Shown: in pieces, positions 24,308 to 33,066 of the stretch
Layout of the letters: the number at the start of each line of letters is the position of its first letter
Position numbering within the stretch: position 1 is the first letter of the stretch
NCBI GenBank assembly: GCA_031277395.1
Contig: JAITML010000009.1
Coordinates: forward strand, 33,833-97,832
DNA from: Methylobacillus sp.
GTDB taxonomy: Bacteria; Pseudomonadota; Gammaproteobacteria; Burkholderiales; Methylophilaceae
Length of the DNA: 64,000 nucleotides
Reading direction: 5' to 3'
Translations under genes and position numbers: made by a program
The notes under the pieces: generated by a model
Databases searched by the model: none
The model's input: the letters and a program-made list of their open reading frames with translations, nothing else
Told to the model about the DNA's origin: nothing

Positions 24308-26037
24308 TCATTTTGGGTTTATCCGGCGCATTGACGCACGATCCTTCCGCCGCGCTTTACATCGACGGCAAGCTGATAGCCGCCGCAGAGGAAGAACGCT
24401 TTATACGCGACAAGCACGCCAAGAACCGCATGCCTTTCGAATCGGCCAAGTTCTGTCTGGAATTCGCGGGGATCAAGCCGTCGCAGGTGGATGCAGTCGC
24501 GATTCCTTATGCAACGATTCCCCTGTTTGGCAGCAAGGCGCGCTGGCATTACGCGAAACGCTACTGGTATGCGCCGGATCGCGCGCTGGATGCGATTTTC
24601 GCAGGCAACCGGCGTTTTTATCGTTACAAAAAACGCATCGAGGGATGCTTGCAGCAACTCGGTTTTGATCTCGGGAAAATTGAAATCGTGCCAGTCGAGC
24701 ACCATTTGACGCACGCTTCCAGCGCCTACCATTGCTCCGGATTTACTGAAAAAACCGCGATCCTTGGCATAGACGGCAAGGGTGAATACGCGACCACCTT
24801 CTTCGGCTTTGGCGAAAACGGCAAGATACACAAGATCAAGGAATTCTACGACCCGGATTCGCTGGGCGGACTGTACGGCGCGTTGACCGAGTATCTCGGT
24901 TTTGAAATGCTGGACGGTGAATACAAGGTCATGGGCATGGCGCCCTATGGCGACGCTGCGAAATACGATTTTTCTCGCCTGGCCAAATTCGAGCACGGCG
25001 AACTCATCATCAACACCGATTACGCTAACGTGATCGGTTTCCGCCGCTACAAGGAAAAAGGCAAGGGCTATTATTTCTCGCCCAAATTGATCGAATGGCT
25101 GGGCCCAATGCGCGAAGGCGATATCGCGGACGACCCCTACGTTCACTATGCGGCAAGCATGCAGGCATTGTTCGAGAAATTGGCGCTGGAGATGATGGAT
25201 TACTACCTCGGCGACATCCTGCGTGAAACCGGCAAGCTCGCGTTTTCCGGCGGCGGCGCGCTCAACGTGAAACTTAACCAGAAAATCATCGCGCGCCCGG
25301 AAGTAAAGGAATTATTCGTGCAACCCGCTTCGGGTGACGCCGGCACCGCCGTAGGCGCGGCTTCGTATGTCTCGGTGCTGCGCGGCGTGCCGGTCGAAAA
25401 AATGGAGCATGTTTATCTCGGCCCGTGCTACACCAACGAGGAAGTGATCGCCGCCTGCGCCAGTCATCCCTCGCAGCCGAAGTGGCAACAGATAACCGAC
25501 GTGCCGCAAACCATCGCGAAAATTCTCGCCGACGGCAATCCTGTCGCCTGGTTTCAGGGACGCATGGAGTTCGGCCCGCGCGCGCTTGGTGGTCGCTCCA
25601 TCCTCGGCTGCCCAAGCATCTCCGGCGTGGCTGACCGCATCAACGAGCAGATCAAATTCCGCGAGCGCTGGCGCCCGTTCTGCCCCAGCATGCTGGATAC
25701 GGTCGGGCCGGACATGCTGCAAACCGATCATCCCGCGCCTTTCATGACATTCACGTTTGAGGTCGCGGAAGAATGGAAATCCCGCGTGCCGGAAGTGGTG
25801 CACGAGGACGGCACCTCACGCGCCCAGGTGCTCAAGCGCGAATACAATCCGCGTTACTACGATCTCATGCTCGAACTGGAAAAGCTCACCGGCAACGGCG
25901 TAGTGCTCAACACCTCGCTCAACCGCCGCGGCGAACCCATGATCTGCTCACCGACCGACGCGCTCAACATGTTCTTCGGCTCGGATCTGCACTACCTCAT
26001 CATGCAGGATGTGCTGGTGGTGAAACCAGCGGCATGA
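24304..26037 (+). CDS. Carbamoyltransferase of the NodU/CmcH family (WapO-like)
   Basis: This 577-residue protein has the N-terminal Kae1-like half of O-carbamoyltransferases (MIILGLSGALTHDPSAAL, then EHHLTHASSAYHCSG with metal-binding His residues, and FSGGGALNVKLNQKI). The C-terminal YrdC-like half contains GRMEFGPRALGGRSILGCP. It transfers a carbamoyl group from carbamoyl phosphate through a carbamoyl-adenylate to a sugar hydroxyl. In Pseudomonas, WapO carbamoylates heptose II of the LPS core and lies in the same gene context. The 4-base overlaps on both sides (ATGA) tie it to the flanking genes. Confidence 0.87.
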   Translation: MIILGLSGALTHDPSAALYIDGKLIAAAEEERFIRDKHAKNRMPFESAKFCLEFAGIKPSQVDAVAIPYATIPLFGSKARWHYAKRYWYAPDRALDAIFAGNRRFYRYKKRIEGCLQQLGFDLGKIEIVPVEHHLTHASSAYHCSGFTEKTAILGIDGKGEYATTFFGFGENGKIHKIKEFYDPDSLGGLYGALTEYLGFEMLDGEYKVMGMAPYGDAAKYDFSRLAKFEHGELIINTDYANVIGFRRYKEKGKGYYFSPKLIEWLGPMREGDIADDPYVHYAASMQALFEKLALEMMDYYLGDILRETGKLAFSGGGALNVKLNQKIIARPEVKELFVQPASGDAGTAVGAASYVSVLRGVPVEKMEHVYLGPCYTNEEVIAACASHPSQPKWQQITDVPQTIAKILADGNPVAWFQGRMEFGPRALGGRSILGCPSISGVADRINEQIKFRERWRPFCPSMLDTVGPDMLQTDHPAPFMTFTFEVAEEWKSRVPEVVHEDGTSRAQVLKREYNPRYYDLMLELEKLTGNGVVLNTSLNRRGEPMICSPTDALNMFFGSDLHYLIMQDVLVVKPAA

Positions 26038-27194
26038 GCGATCAATCAATCTCGCGACGTATCCGTATTCTGCTATTACAGCTGGGATACCATGTTCGCT
26101 CAAGCGGTCCAATGGAGGTCATCGAGCAAATCATCTCCGCTTTCCCGCATGACCGTTTCGAGGTCACTTCTGCCTTTTTGCAAGGCCGACCCGAATCAGG
26201 GCAACCGAGAAGCTGTGCCGAACACGTCCATTATTTCGGATTGCCGAAAAAATCCATGCGTGGCCTGCGCATCGGCTTGCATCGCGCGCTTTGGCGATAT
26301 TGTCGTCAAAGTCGGTTCGACGTCATCATCTGTGATCGCTACAAATCTGTCAGCGCACTCATGACAATCAACCGTTTCCTGCCCCTTCCGCTCTGTATTG
26401 GCATCTCGCATGCGCTGGGGGAATACGACAGCGCCTGGCGCCATCACTTTGCCGCCTTCTCGATCCGGTCGAACTGGCGTTTCGTCGGCGTATCACCCAC
26501 CGTCCGCGACTATCTCATCAATCTGGGCTGCGGCTTCACCCCGGAGAACACGGTTGCCATCGCCAACGCGCTCGATCTGAAAGTGGTCGAGGACATGTTC
26601 CTGCCACGCGCAGCAGCGCGGGAAGAACTTGGCCTGCCCCAGAAAGCTCGCCTGATTGGCGCCATCGGTCGTCTGGTTCCCGTCAAGGGGCACATTTATC
26701 TGATCCGGGCATTCGCCGCCATTGCCTCGCGCCACCCGGATGCCCATCTTGCGATCATCGGCGATGGGCGAGAAGAAACCCGGCTGCGCGAGGCAATTCA
26801 ACAGTACGGGCTGGCCGACCGTATTCATCTGCTGGGCTGGCGAACCCGAGCCAAACGTTATGTTCGCGCTTTTGATATCTGGGCCATGCCGTCGCTCAAG
26901 GAGGGGCTTGGCCTGGCGCTGCTGGAAGGCATGTGCGGCCAACTGCCGATCATCGCCTCCGATGTGCCCGCCATGCGCCCCCTGATCGAGGGCGCTGGCG
27001 GTTTGGCCGTTCCGCCAGCCAACGTTGACGCCTTGGCAGAGGCGCTCGAACACGATCTCCGCCTTGACGACGAAACGCTGCAAGAGAAAGGAAGGCAGGC
27101 TTATGCCTATGTCCGTGACCACATGACGATTGAACAATACCGCAGCGCCTGGCTGCAGTTGGTAGAGCAAGGATTGGCTGACCGTAACAGGTAG
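26034..27194 (+). CDS. GT4-family glycosyltransferase, LPS core
   Basis: This 386-residue protein is a GT-B fold transferase with the start ATG overlapping the carbamoyltransferase stop. The C-terminal donor domain begins LIGAIGRLVPVKGHIYLIRA and ends with PSLKEGLGLALLEGMCGQLP, where the E-x7-E pair binds the nucleotide sugar. The N-terminal acceptor domain is less conserved. Position after the carbamoyltransferase suggests an outer-core hexose addition. The donor sugar cannot be read from sequence. Its base composition looks slightly less GCG-rich than the neighbours. Confidence 0.82.
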   Translation: MSDQSISRRIRILLLQLGYHVRSSGPMEVIEQIISAFPHDRFEVTSAFLQGRPESGQPRSCAEHVHYFGLPKKSMRGLRIGLHRALWRYCRQSRFDVIICDRYKSVSALMTINRFLPLPLCIGISHALGEYDSAWRHHFAAFSIRSNWRFVGVSPTVRDYLINLGCGFTPENTVAIANALDLKVVEDMFLPRAAAREELGLPQKARLIGAIGRLVPVKGHIYLIRAFAAIASRHPDAHLAIIGDGREETRLREAIQQYGLADRIHLLGWRTRAKRYVRAFDIWAMPSLKEGLGLALLEGMCGQLPIIASDVPAMRPLIEGAGGLAVPPANVDALAEALEHDLRLDDETLQEKGRQAYAYVRDHMTIEQYRSAWLQLVEQGLADRNR

Positions 27195-27266
27195 CGTTTT
27201 CACGCGCTGACCAACGCCTCGCGACTTGACGAACGACATCCTGAGATTATCCAAAAGAACGACCCT

Positions 27267-28550
27267 ATGAACCCACTTCCCCAACGACTCAAGGAGCTGG
27301 TCCCCGGCAACCGCTACTGGACCGCCATATTTTTCATTTTCTTTTGCGCCTTTTTGCTGCCATTCGGCTCTGGCCCCGTAAAAACCAGTTTTTATTTCGG
27401 CATCCTCCTCCCCGCCTTGCTGTTTTCAACGTGGCAGGAAGTTCGGTGCCTCGCCGGGAGCCGTCATTTTCTCGCTATCCTCGCACTTTGTACCTATGCG
27501 ATGGTGCGCTCGACCGACCTGGATACAGTGCTCGACATTTTGAAAGCCCTTGTTTCTTTCCTCGTCTTGACGCTGGGCGCGATGAAACTGCCAACAATCC
27601 AGCCCGCCTCTGTCAAACGAGCCGCTCTCCTTTGCATCACGCTATTACTCATTTATGTTTTTAGCAATGCCGCTTACCAAGGCATAACCCAAGGATGGAC
27701 GCCGGGAATGCGTCTTGGCCCGTTGTTCGGCAATCTGGAGAATGTCATTTTCTGCACTGTCCTCATGGTCAGCGTACTTGTGGTGTATTCATGGTCCTGC
27801 CTCGCCACGCGCGATTATCGTGCGCTCGTCATCGCCAATGCCGTCGTCATCATTGCGGCGCTCTGGCTCATGCAATCCCGTAGCGCCTTGCCGACATGGC
27901 TGGGATCAATGGCAATCCTGCTAGCATATGTTATCCCTTCTCAGGAGCAACGACGGATACTGCCTTGGCTTTTGCTGTCATTGCTCGCCATCGCAGCATT
28001 GGCTTTCCCCGTGTTACTTGAACGTGGCGACAGCTACCGGTTGGAAATATGGGCCGATTACCTGACTTCGATGCGCGACTGCGGCACGCTTTTCGGTTGC
28101 GGATGGGGTTTGGAGCACCCCTTCACGACGAAAAGCGGATTGACCATCGTGCACCCGCACAGCATGTATGTGCAACATCTGTTCTGGGGTGGCATTACCG
28201 GCTTGGCGCTCCTGTTGCTGGCGCTTGTTCCGCCTTTGATCGCCGGTATCCGGCGAGCGCATTTTGCCGCTTGGGCGCTACTGCCAGGATGTATTGCCCT
28301 GGCCTTCGACGGAAAGGGGCTTATGACCTCCCAACCGAATCAACGCTGGTTTCTGGCAACCGTTCCGCTGGCTTTCCTGATTGCCGGATTGCTTGGGAAA
28401 ACGGCGACTTCGGCTACCTCTCCCGGTAAGAAGCTAGATATCAAAGCGCGTTGCCGCTCTGCCAACGCCAAGTGCTCCGGCACATCTCATCAAGATCACG
28501 CTCCACCTTCCAGCCCAGTTTCTGACCAGCTTTTTCCGGATCGGCGATGA
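27267..28550 (+). CDS. O-antigen ligase-like membrane protein (WaaL family)
   Basis: This 427-residue polytopic protein has about ten hydrophobic segments. The large periplasmic loop contains [20 protein letters not shown] followed by [11 protein letters not shown], the His-containing signature of Wzy_C/WaaL enzymes that join O-antigen to lipid A-core. Its place at the end of the core cluster fits. The final 35-40 residues after the last membrane span, from about [14 protein letters not shown] onward, are encoded antisense to a broken galE gene and are not a family feature, so the native stop codon seems to have been lost. Whether the longer protein works is open. Confidence 0.78.
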   Translation: MNPLPQRLKELVPGNRYWTAIFFIFFCAFLLPFGSGPVKTSFYFGILLPALLFSTWQEVRCLAGSRHFLAILALCTYAMVRSTDLDTVLDILKALVSFLVLTLGAMKLPTIQPASVKRAALLCITLLLIYVFSNAAYQGITQGWTPGMRLGPLFGNLENVIFCTVLMVSVLVVYSWSCLATRDYRALVIANAVVIIAALWLMQSRSALPTWLGSMAILLAYVIPSQEQRRILPWLLLSLLAIAALAFPVLLERGDSYRLEIWADYLTSMRDCGTLFGCGWGLEHPFTTKSGLTIVHPHSMYVQHLFWGGITGLALLLLALVPPLIAGIRRAHFAAWALLPGCIALAFDGKGLMTSQPNQRWFLATVPLAFLIAGLLGKTATSATSPGKKLDIKARCRSANAKCSGTSHQDHAPPSSPVSDQLFPDRR

Positions 28551-28690
28551 ATCAGGATCGCCATATACCGTGGCCGACGAGCTGAACACCAGACGCTTCA
28601 CTCCGTGACGCATCATCGCGTGCAACAACACCATGCTGCCGTAAACATTGTTCTCGTAATAATCCAAAGGCTGGCTCACCGATTCACCGA
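28441..28690 (-). pseudogene. galE: Remnant of UDP-glucose 4-epimerase (galE), truncated and frameshifted
   Basis: On the minus strand one piece translates as [20 protein letters not shown], then [21 protein letters not shown], which is residues of about 80-130 of GalE. At about 28545 the homology jumps, in another frame, to the enzyme's C-terminus: [20 protein letters not shown], then [13 protein letters not shown] and a TGA. The N-terminal Rossmann region, the catalytic YxxxK and most of the rest are absent. It is a dead gene. Its 3' half lies antisense inside the end of the ligase-like gene, and its upstream edge touches the waaF stop. Confidence 0.82.
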
Positions 28691-28700
28691 AAATTGCGTG

Positions 28701-29720
28701 TCATGTTGCAAGAAGCGCCTCCAGACGCTGAATCACCATCGCAGATGTCATATCACGCAAACACTTGAGATGGCCCAGCGGACATTCACGTTTGAAACAC
28801 GGGCTGCATGAAAGTTGGAGATACATGATTTCAGCGCGCGCACTCATGGGCGGCGTGTGGTATGGGTCTGACGAACCGAACAGCGCGAGTTGCGGCAGTC
28901 CCAGCGCAGCGGCGACATGCATGAGGCCGGAATCATTGGTGATGACCGCGCGCGCCAGCGCCATGAGATCGAGCGCCTCGACCAGCGTCGTTTTTCCGCC
29001 GAGATCAAGGCAACGGTCGCCGGTGAGTTGATTGATTTGCCGCGTGATTTCAGCGTCCTTGTTCGAGCCGAACAGCCAGACTTCCCAACCCTGATGCAAC
29101 GCCCATTGCGCGGTTTGCGCGAAATATTCCGCAGGCCAGCGCTTGGCTGCGCCATATTCCGCACCGGGACAAAGCGCGAGCACGGGTGCTTGCGGAGCCG
29201 CATACCCTAGGCGCGCGAGCGCGGCCAATGCGGAATCGCGGAATGTCATCAGCGCAGGCTCGGGCAATGCAGGCGGAACAGGCTGCCCCGCATCCAATCC
29301 CAGCGCGATGAAACGATCCACCGTGCGCGGCAATACGGCCTTGTCCATCGGGCGCATATCGTTGAGCAAACCGTAGCGCATTTCACCGCGAAAACCGGTA
29401 CGACGCGGAATACCGGCGCAGAAAGGAACAATCGCGGATTTGAAGGAATTGGTGAGCAAAATGGCCTGATCGTAACCTTTGGCCTTGAGTTCGCGCCCGA
29501 TGCGAATGCGCGCCATGAGATCAAGTTTGCCGCGCTTGAAAGGCAGCGCGATGCCGGCGCGCACTTCCGGCATGCGTTGCAGCAGCGGCAATGTCCAATC
29601 GGGTGCGGCGACATCAATCACGGTATCGGGGCGTTGTTGTTTGAGCAGCTTGAACATGCTCTGCGCGAGTATCATGTCGCCCACCCAGGAAGGGCCGATG
29701 ACCAGAACCTGTTGCGTCAT
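28701..29720 (-). CDS. waaF: LPS heptosyltransferase II
   Basis: This 339-residue GT9 enzyme adds the second heptose of the inner core. The N-terminus from ATG 29720 is the family's VLVIGPSWVGDMILAQSMFK. The acceptor-donor region AVITNDSGLMHVAAALGLPQ and GSSDPYHTPP are typical. An in-frame TTG 12 bases upstream overlaps the hldE stop, and either could be used. Next in line are hldE, gmhA and hldD on the same strand, so this operon makes ADP-heptose and uses it. Confidence 0.93.
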   Translation of the reverse strand: MTQQVLVIGPSWVGDMILAQSMFKLLKQQRPDTVIDVAAPDWTLPLLQRMPEVRAGIALPFKRGKLDLMARIRIGRELKAKGYDQAILLTNSFKSAIVPFCAGIPRRTGFRGEMRYGLLNDMRPMDKAVLPRTVDRFIALGLDAGQPVPPALPEPALMTFRDSALAALARLGYAAPQAPVLALCPGAEYGAAKRWPAEYFAQTAQWALHQGWEVWLFGSNKDAEITRQINQLTGDRCLDLGGKTTLVEALDLMALARAVITNDSGLMHVAAALGLPQLALFGSSDPYHTPPMSARAEIMYLQLSCSPCFKRECPLGHLKCLRDMTSAMVIQRLEALLAT

Positions 29721-29728
29721 TTTGGAAA

Positions 29729-31195
29729 TCAACCGGCGAGTTTGCCGATGATGTTGCTGGTGCTGCGACCCGGCACGAGTTCGACCAGCGCAATACGGCC
29801 TCCCCAGGATTTGACATCGCTGCCGCCGACGACCTGGTCTTCGCTGTAGTCGCTGCCCTTGGCCAGCACATCGGGGCGAATTGCGCGTATCAATTCAAGC
29901 GGCGTGTCCTCGTCGAACAGCACAACGGCATCCACCGATTCCAGCGCAGCCATCACGCGCGCGCGATCAGCTTCGTGGATGACGGGACGATTCGGGCCTT
30001 TGAGCGCGGAGACCGAGCGATCAGTATTGAGGCCGACGATGAGACGATCGCCCAGCTTGCGCGCGCCTTCGAGATAGGTAACGTGCCCTGCATGCAACAG
30101 ATCAAAGCAGCCGTTGGTGAACACGATTTTGTCGCCGGAAACACGCCACGCGGCCACGCGTTCCAGCAGCGCATCAAGCACGCAAACCTTGTCCGCCTGC
30201 CGCGTGGAGTCTTCCACCGTCAATTCGCGCAGCAATTCCTCGTAACTGATGGGCACGGTGCCGACCTTGCCAACGACCACGCCGGCGGCGAGATTGGCGA
30301 GATGCAACGCCTGTTCGCGATTGAGTCCGGCAATCAATCCGGCAGCGAGTGTGGCGATCACCGTATCGCCTGCGCCGGAAACATCAAATACCTGTCGCGC
30401 GGTAGCCGGAATGTGCAGCGCGTGGCCGTTTTCGATGAGCGATACGCCTTCTTCACTGCGCGTGACAGCGAGAAAATCCAGTTTCAATTCTGCGCGCAAC
30501 CGTTCAGCGGCGGCAAGCAAAGCGTCATTGTCACGCGCATCCACATTGCACGCCTCGGCCGTTTCGCGCTTGTTGGGCGTGAGCGCAGTCGCGCCCGCAT
30601 ATTTGGCATATTCGCGCCCCTTGGGATCGACCAGCACGGGAATGTTGTATTTGCGCGCAGCCTGAATCACGGTCTGGCACAACTCGGCAGTCAATACGCC
30701 TTTGGCGTAATCGGACAATACAATGATGGATGGGCGCGCTTCCAGTTGCCGCTTGAGCGCCGCGAGCAAACGTTGCATGTCGGCATCGGAATATTGCGCG
30801 CGCTCTTCGCGATCCAGCCGCATCATTTGCTGATGGCCGCCCAGTATGCGAACCTTGGCGATGGTGGGATGATGTGCGGCTTTGACCAGACCACCCGCAT
30901 CCACGCCCATCTCAATAATCGCGCGTTGCAAACGGATGCCGTTGTCATCATCGCCGATGAAGCCGACGAGACGTGTGGCGATTTTCAATCCGGCAAGATT
31001 GGCCGCGACATTGGCCGCGCCGCCTGCGCATTCGGTTTCGTTTTTGATGAGCACCACCGGCACCGGCGCTTCCGGCGAAATGCGCTCGACATCGCCCCAC
31101 AAATAACGATCCAGCATGAGGTCGCCGATAACCAGCGCCCAGTCATCGCTGTTTCCAAATCCGCGTTTGACGGTATCTACGAGATGTTCGCGCAA
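29729..31195 (-). CDS. hldE: Bifunctional heptose 7-phosphate kinase / heptose 1-phosphate adenylyltransferase
   Basis: This fused enzyme of 488 residues has a PfkB-type sugar kinase (VIGDLMLDRYLWGDVERISP near the start, DVSGAGDTVIATLAAG at the nucleotide site). A C-terminal nucleotidyltransferase carries VFTNGCFDLLHAGHV. It performs two steps in ADP-heptose synthesis. No ATG fits; the best start is the TTG at 31195, because GAGG lies 5 bases before it. That ribosome binding site belongs to the terminal repeat of a small inserted element. The frame remains open upstream through the element but those codons are not conserved. Confidence 0.9.
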   Translation of the reverse strand: MREHLVDTVKRGFGNSDDWALVIGDLMLDRYLWGDVERISPEAPVPVVLIKNETECAGGAANVAANLAGLKIATRLVGFIGDDDNGIRLQRAIIEMGVDAGGLVKAAHHPTIAKVRILGGHQQMMRLDREERAQYSDADMQRLLAALKRQLEARPSIIVLSDYAKGVLTAELCQTVIQAARKYNIPVLVDPKGREYAKYAGATALTPNKRETAEACNVDARDNDALLAAAERLRAELKLDFLAVTRSEEGVSLIENGHALHIPATARQVFDVSGAGDTVIATLAAGLIAGLNREQALHLANLAAGVVVGKVGTVPISYEELLRELTVEDSTRQADKVCVLDALLERVAAWRVSGDKIVFTNGCFDLLHAGHVTYLEGARKLGDRLIVGLNTDRSVSALKGPNRPVIHEADRARVMAALESVDAVVLFDEDTPLELIRAIRPDVLAKGSDYSEDQVVGGSDVKSWGGRIALVELVPGRSTSNIIGKLAG

Positions 31196-31357
31196 GGGAA
31201 CCTCTGAATAAGTCTGAGCGAGCAGGCGCGCCCGGGTTCGGGATAGAATGCAAGGCGCAAAGCGCAGCAATACGCTATGTATTGCGAGCATTTGCAACGC
31301 GGCAGACCACCCGAAGCCGGGATGTGGCTGCCGCGAAAGATTTGTTCAGAGGTTCCC
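31196..31357. mobile_element. 162-bp element with terminal inverted repeats (MITE-like)
   Basis: GGGAACCTCTGAATAA at 31196-31211 is matched at 15 of 16 positions by the complement of 31342-31357. The interior shares about 120 bases with a second site in the window, carries several small hairpins and encodes no protein. The left repeat lies directly before the hldE start and supplies its GAGG; the right repeat supplies the stop codon of gmhA. I see no clear target-site duplication. It is a candidate non-autonomous insertion or dispersed regulatory repeat. Confidence 0.65.
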
Positions 31358-31918
31358 ATTTGCCTCGACAAGATCACACAGAATATGGCCGACCGTGATA
31401 TGCGCTTCCTGTATGCGCGGCGTATCGGTCGAGGGCATCGCGAGATTGAGATCGCACAACTCCGCAAGTTTTCCGCCTTTCGCGCCGGTCATGCCTATGG
31501 TAAACGCGCCAATTTCACGCGCTTTTTCCATGCCTGCAACCACATTGGCGCTGTTGCCCGAAGTGGACAGTCCGATCACGATATCGCACGGCTGACACAA
31601 GGCTTCGATCTGCCGCGAGAAGATGAAATTGAAACCGTAATCGTTGCCGACCGAAGTCAAAATGGAAGTGTCCGTCGTGAGCGCAATGGCAGGCAGGCCG
31701 CGCCGTTCCTTCTTGTAGCGCCCGACGATTTCGGCGGCGATATGCTGACTGTCCGCCGCGCTGCCGCCATTGCCCATGAGCAAAATCTTGCCGCCGTCTT
31801 TGAGGCATTGTTTCATGCGCGCGCCGACTTCGGCGATGCGCGGAACAAGCGCCTCAAGCTGCGCCATGACCGCCTGATGCTCGATCAATTGGGCGCGAAT
31901 GTTGTCCTGGCTATTCAT
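31346..31918 (-). CDS. gmhA: Sedoheptulose 7-phosphate isomerase
   Basis: This 190-residue SIS-domain enzyme converts sedoheptulose 7-phosphate to D-glycero-D-manno-heptose 7-phosphate, the first step of ADP-heptose synthesis. It has LLMGNGGSAADSQHIAAE and a second phosphate-site loop GLSTSGNSANV. ATG 31918 gives the normal N-terminus MNSQDNIRAQL. The C-terminus ends EANGNL; the last codons and the TGA lie in the terminal repeat of the adjacent element, so the original end of the gene may have been replaced. It is followed by hldE and preceded by hldD. Confidence 0.93.
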   Translation of the reverse strand: MNSQDNIRAQLIEHQAVMAQLEALVPRIAEVGARMKQCLKDGGKILLMGNGGSAADSQHIAAEIVGRYKKERRGLPAIALTTDTSILTSVGNDYGFNFIFSRQIEALCQPCDIVIGLSTSGNSANVVAGMEKAREIGAFTIGMTGAKGGKLAELCDLNLAMPSTDTPRIQEAHITVGHILCDLVEANGNL

Positions 31919-31926
31919 GCATTTTC

Positions 31927-32898
31927 CTAGCAATAGGGATCGGGTTCCATCAAATAATTTTGCACATAGTCGCGCACGCCCTCTTCCAGCGTGAGGAAAG
32001 GCCGCTCGTAACCGGCGGCGCGCAGCTTGTCCATGTTGGCCTGGGTGTAATACTGGTAGCGTCCCTTGAGATCGTCCGGCATATCTATCCAGGTAATGTC
32101 GGGCGCGCCGCCCGCCGCTTCCATCACCGCCGTGGCGAGATCCTTGAATGCGCGCGCCTGTCCCGTGCCTATGTTGTAAATGCCGCTCACGCCCTTTCCT
32201 TCCAGAAACCATACCACCACATCAGCAGCATCCTTCACATAGACAAAATCGCGCAACTGCATGCCGTCTTCCACATCCGCGCGATCACTCTTGAACAGCT
32301 TGACCGTGCCGAGATCGCGGTATTGGTTGAAAGCATGAAACACGACGCTGGCCATGCGTTCCTTGTGATATTCATTGGGGCCGTAAACGTTGAAAAACTT
32401 GAACCCGGCCCAGAACGGCGGTGCATTACCGAGACCGGCCTGACGCAGCGCCCACTGGTCAAAGAAGTGTTTGGAATAGCCGTAGGCATTGAGCGGACGC
32501 AAATGTTCGATTTCCGCAGCATCGTCGTAACCGAATTCTCCACCGCCATAGGTCGCGGCGGAGCTTGCATAGAGAAACGGCACGGCATTATCGGCGCACC
32601 ACTGCCACAATGCCTGACTGTAGCGAATATTGTCATCCAGCAACCGGTTCCAGTCGCGCTCGGTAGTGGCGCTGATCGCACCCATGTGAATCACCGCCTC
32701 CGGCTCCGCGCCGGATTCCAGCCAAGGCAACAGCTCCTCCTTGTCGAGATACTCCTCATAGCGCCGATGGCACAGGTTCTGCCATTGATCGGCGTGCTTC
32801 TGGCTATCCACAATGACAAGATCATCGCGCCCCTCCTGATTGAGGTGATGCGCGATCACGCTGCCTATCATGCCTGCGCCGCCGGTAATAACGATCAT
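31927..32898 (-). CDS. hldD: ADP-L-glycero-D-manno-heptose 6-epimerase
   Basis: This 323-residue NADP-dependent enzyme carries out the last step of ADP-heptose synthesis. It begins MIVITGGAGMIGSVIAHHLN (Rossmann GxxGxxG) and has the active-site pair in YGYSKHFFDQW. ATG 32898 is chosen because upstream codons are read from a dispersed repeat. It comes before gmhA by 8 bases and heads the hldD-gmhA-hldE-waaF run. Unlike the two wrecked epimerase genes nearby, it is complete. Confidence 0.95.
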   Translation of the reverse strand: MIVITGGAGMIGSVIAHHLNQEGRDDLVIVDSQKHADQWQNLCHRRYEEYLDKEELLPWLESGAEPEAVIHMGAISATTERDWNRLLDDNIRYSQALWQWCADNAVPFLYASSAATYGGGEFGYDDAAEIEHLRPLNAYGYSKHFFDQWALRQAGLGNAPPFWAGFKFFNVYGPNEYHKERMASVVFHAFNQYRDLGTVKLFKSDRADVEDGMQLRDFVYVKDAADVVVWFLEGKGVSGIYNIGTGQARAFKDLATAVMEAAGGAPDITWIDMPDDLKGRYQYYTQANMDKLRAAGYERPFLTLEEGVRDYVQNYLMEPDPYC

Positions 32899-32944
32899 GG
32901 TGCGGGTTCCGGGTAAAACGTTAGTATAGCAAAGGGGAATACCA

Positions 32945-33066
32945 AGCTGGCGCACCCGGACTCGGGACGGGATGCAAGGCACAAAACGCAGCAATATGGT
33001 TGTTATTGCGAGCATTTGCAACACCGCAGACCGTCCAAAGCCGGGATGCGGCAGTCGCGGAAATCA
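32945..33066. repeat. Second copy of the dispersed repeat, upstream of hldD
   Basis: About 120 bases match the interior of the element at 31222-31341 with scattered differences. Shared blocks include GCGAGCATTTGCAAC and AAGCCGGGATG. The small stem CCCG/CGGG keeps its arms while its loop changes (GGTT against GACT), and GCAATA/TATTGC keeps its stem around a different loop. The clear terminal inverted repeats of the first copy are missing here. It lies between hemH, whose stop it touches, and hldD. Confidence 0.7.
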
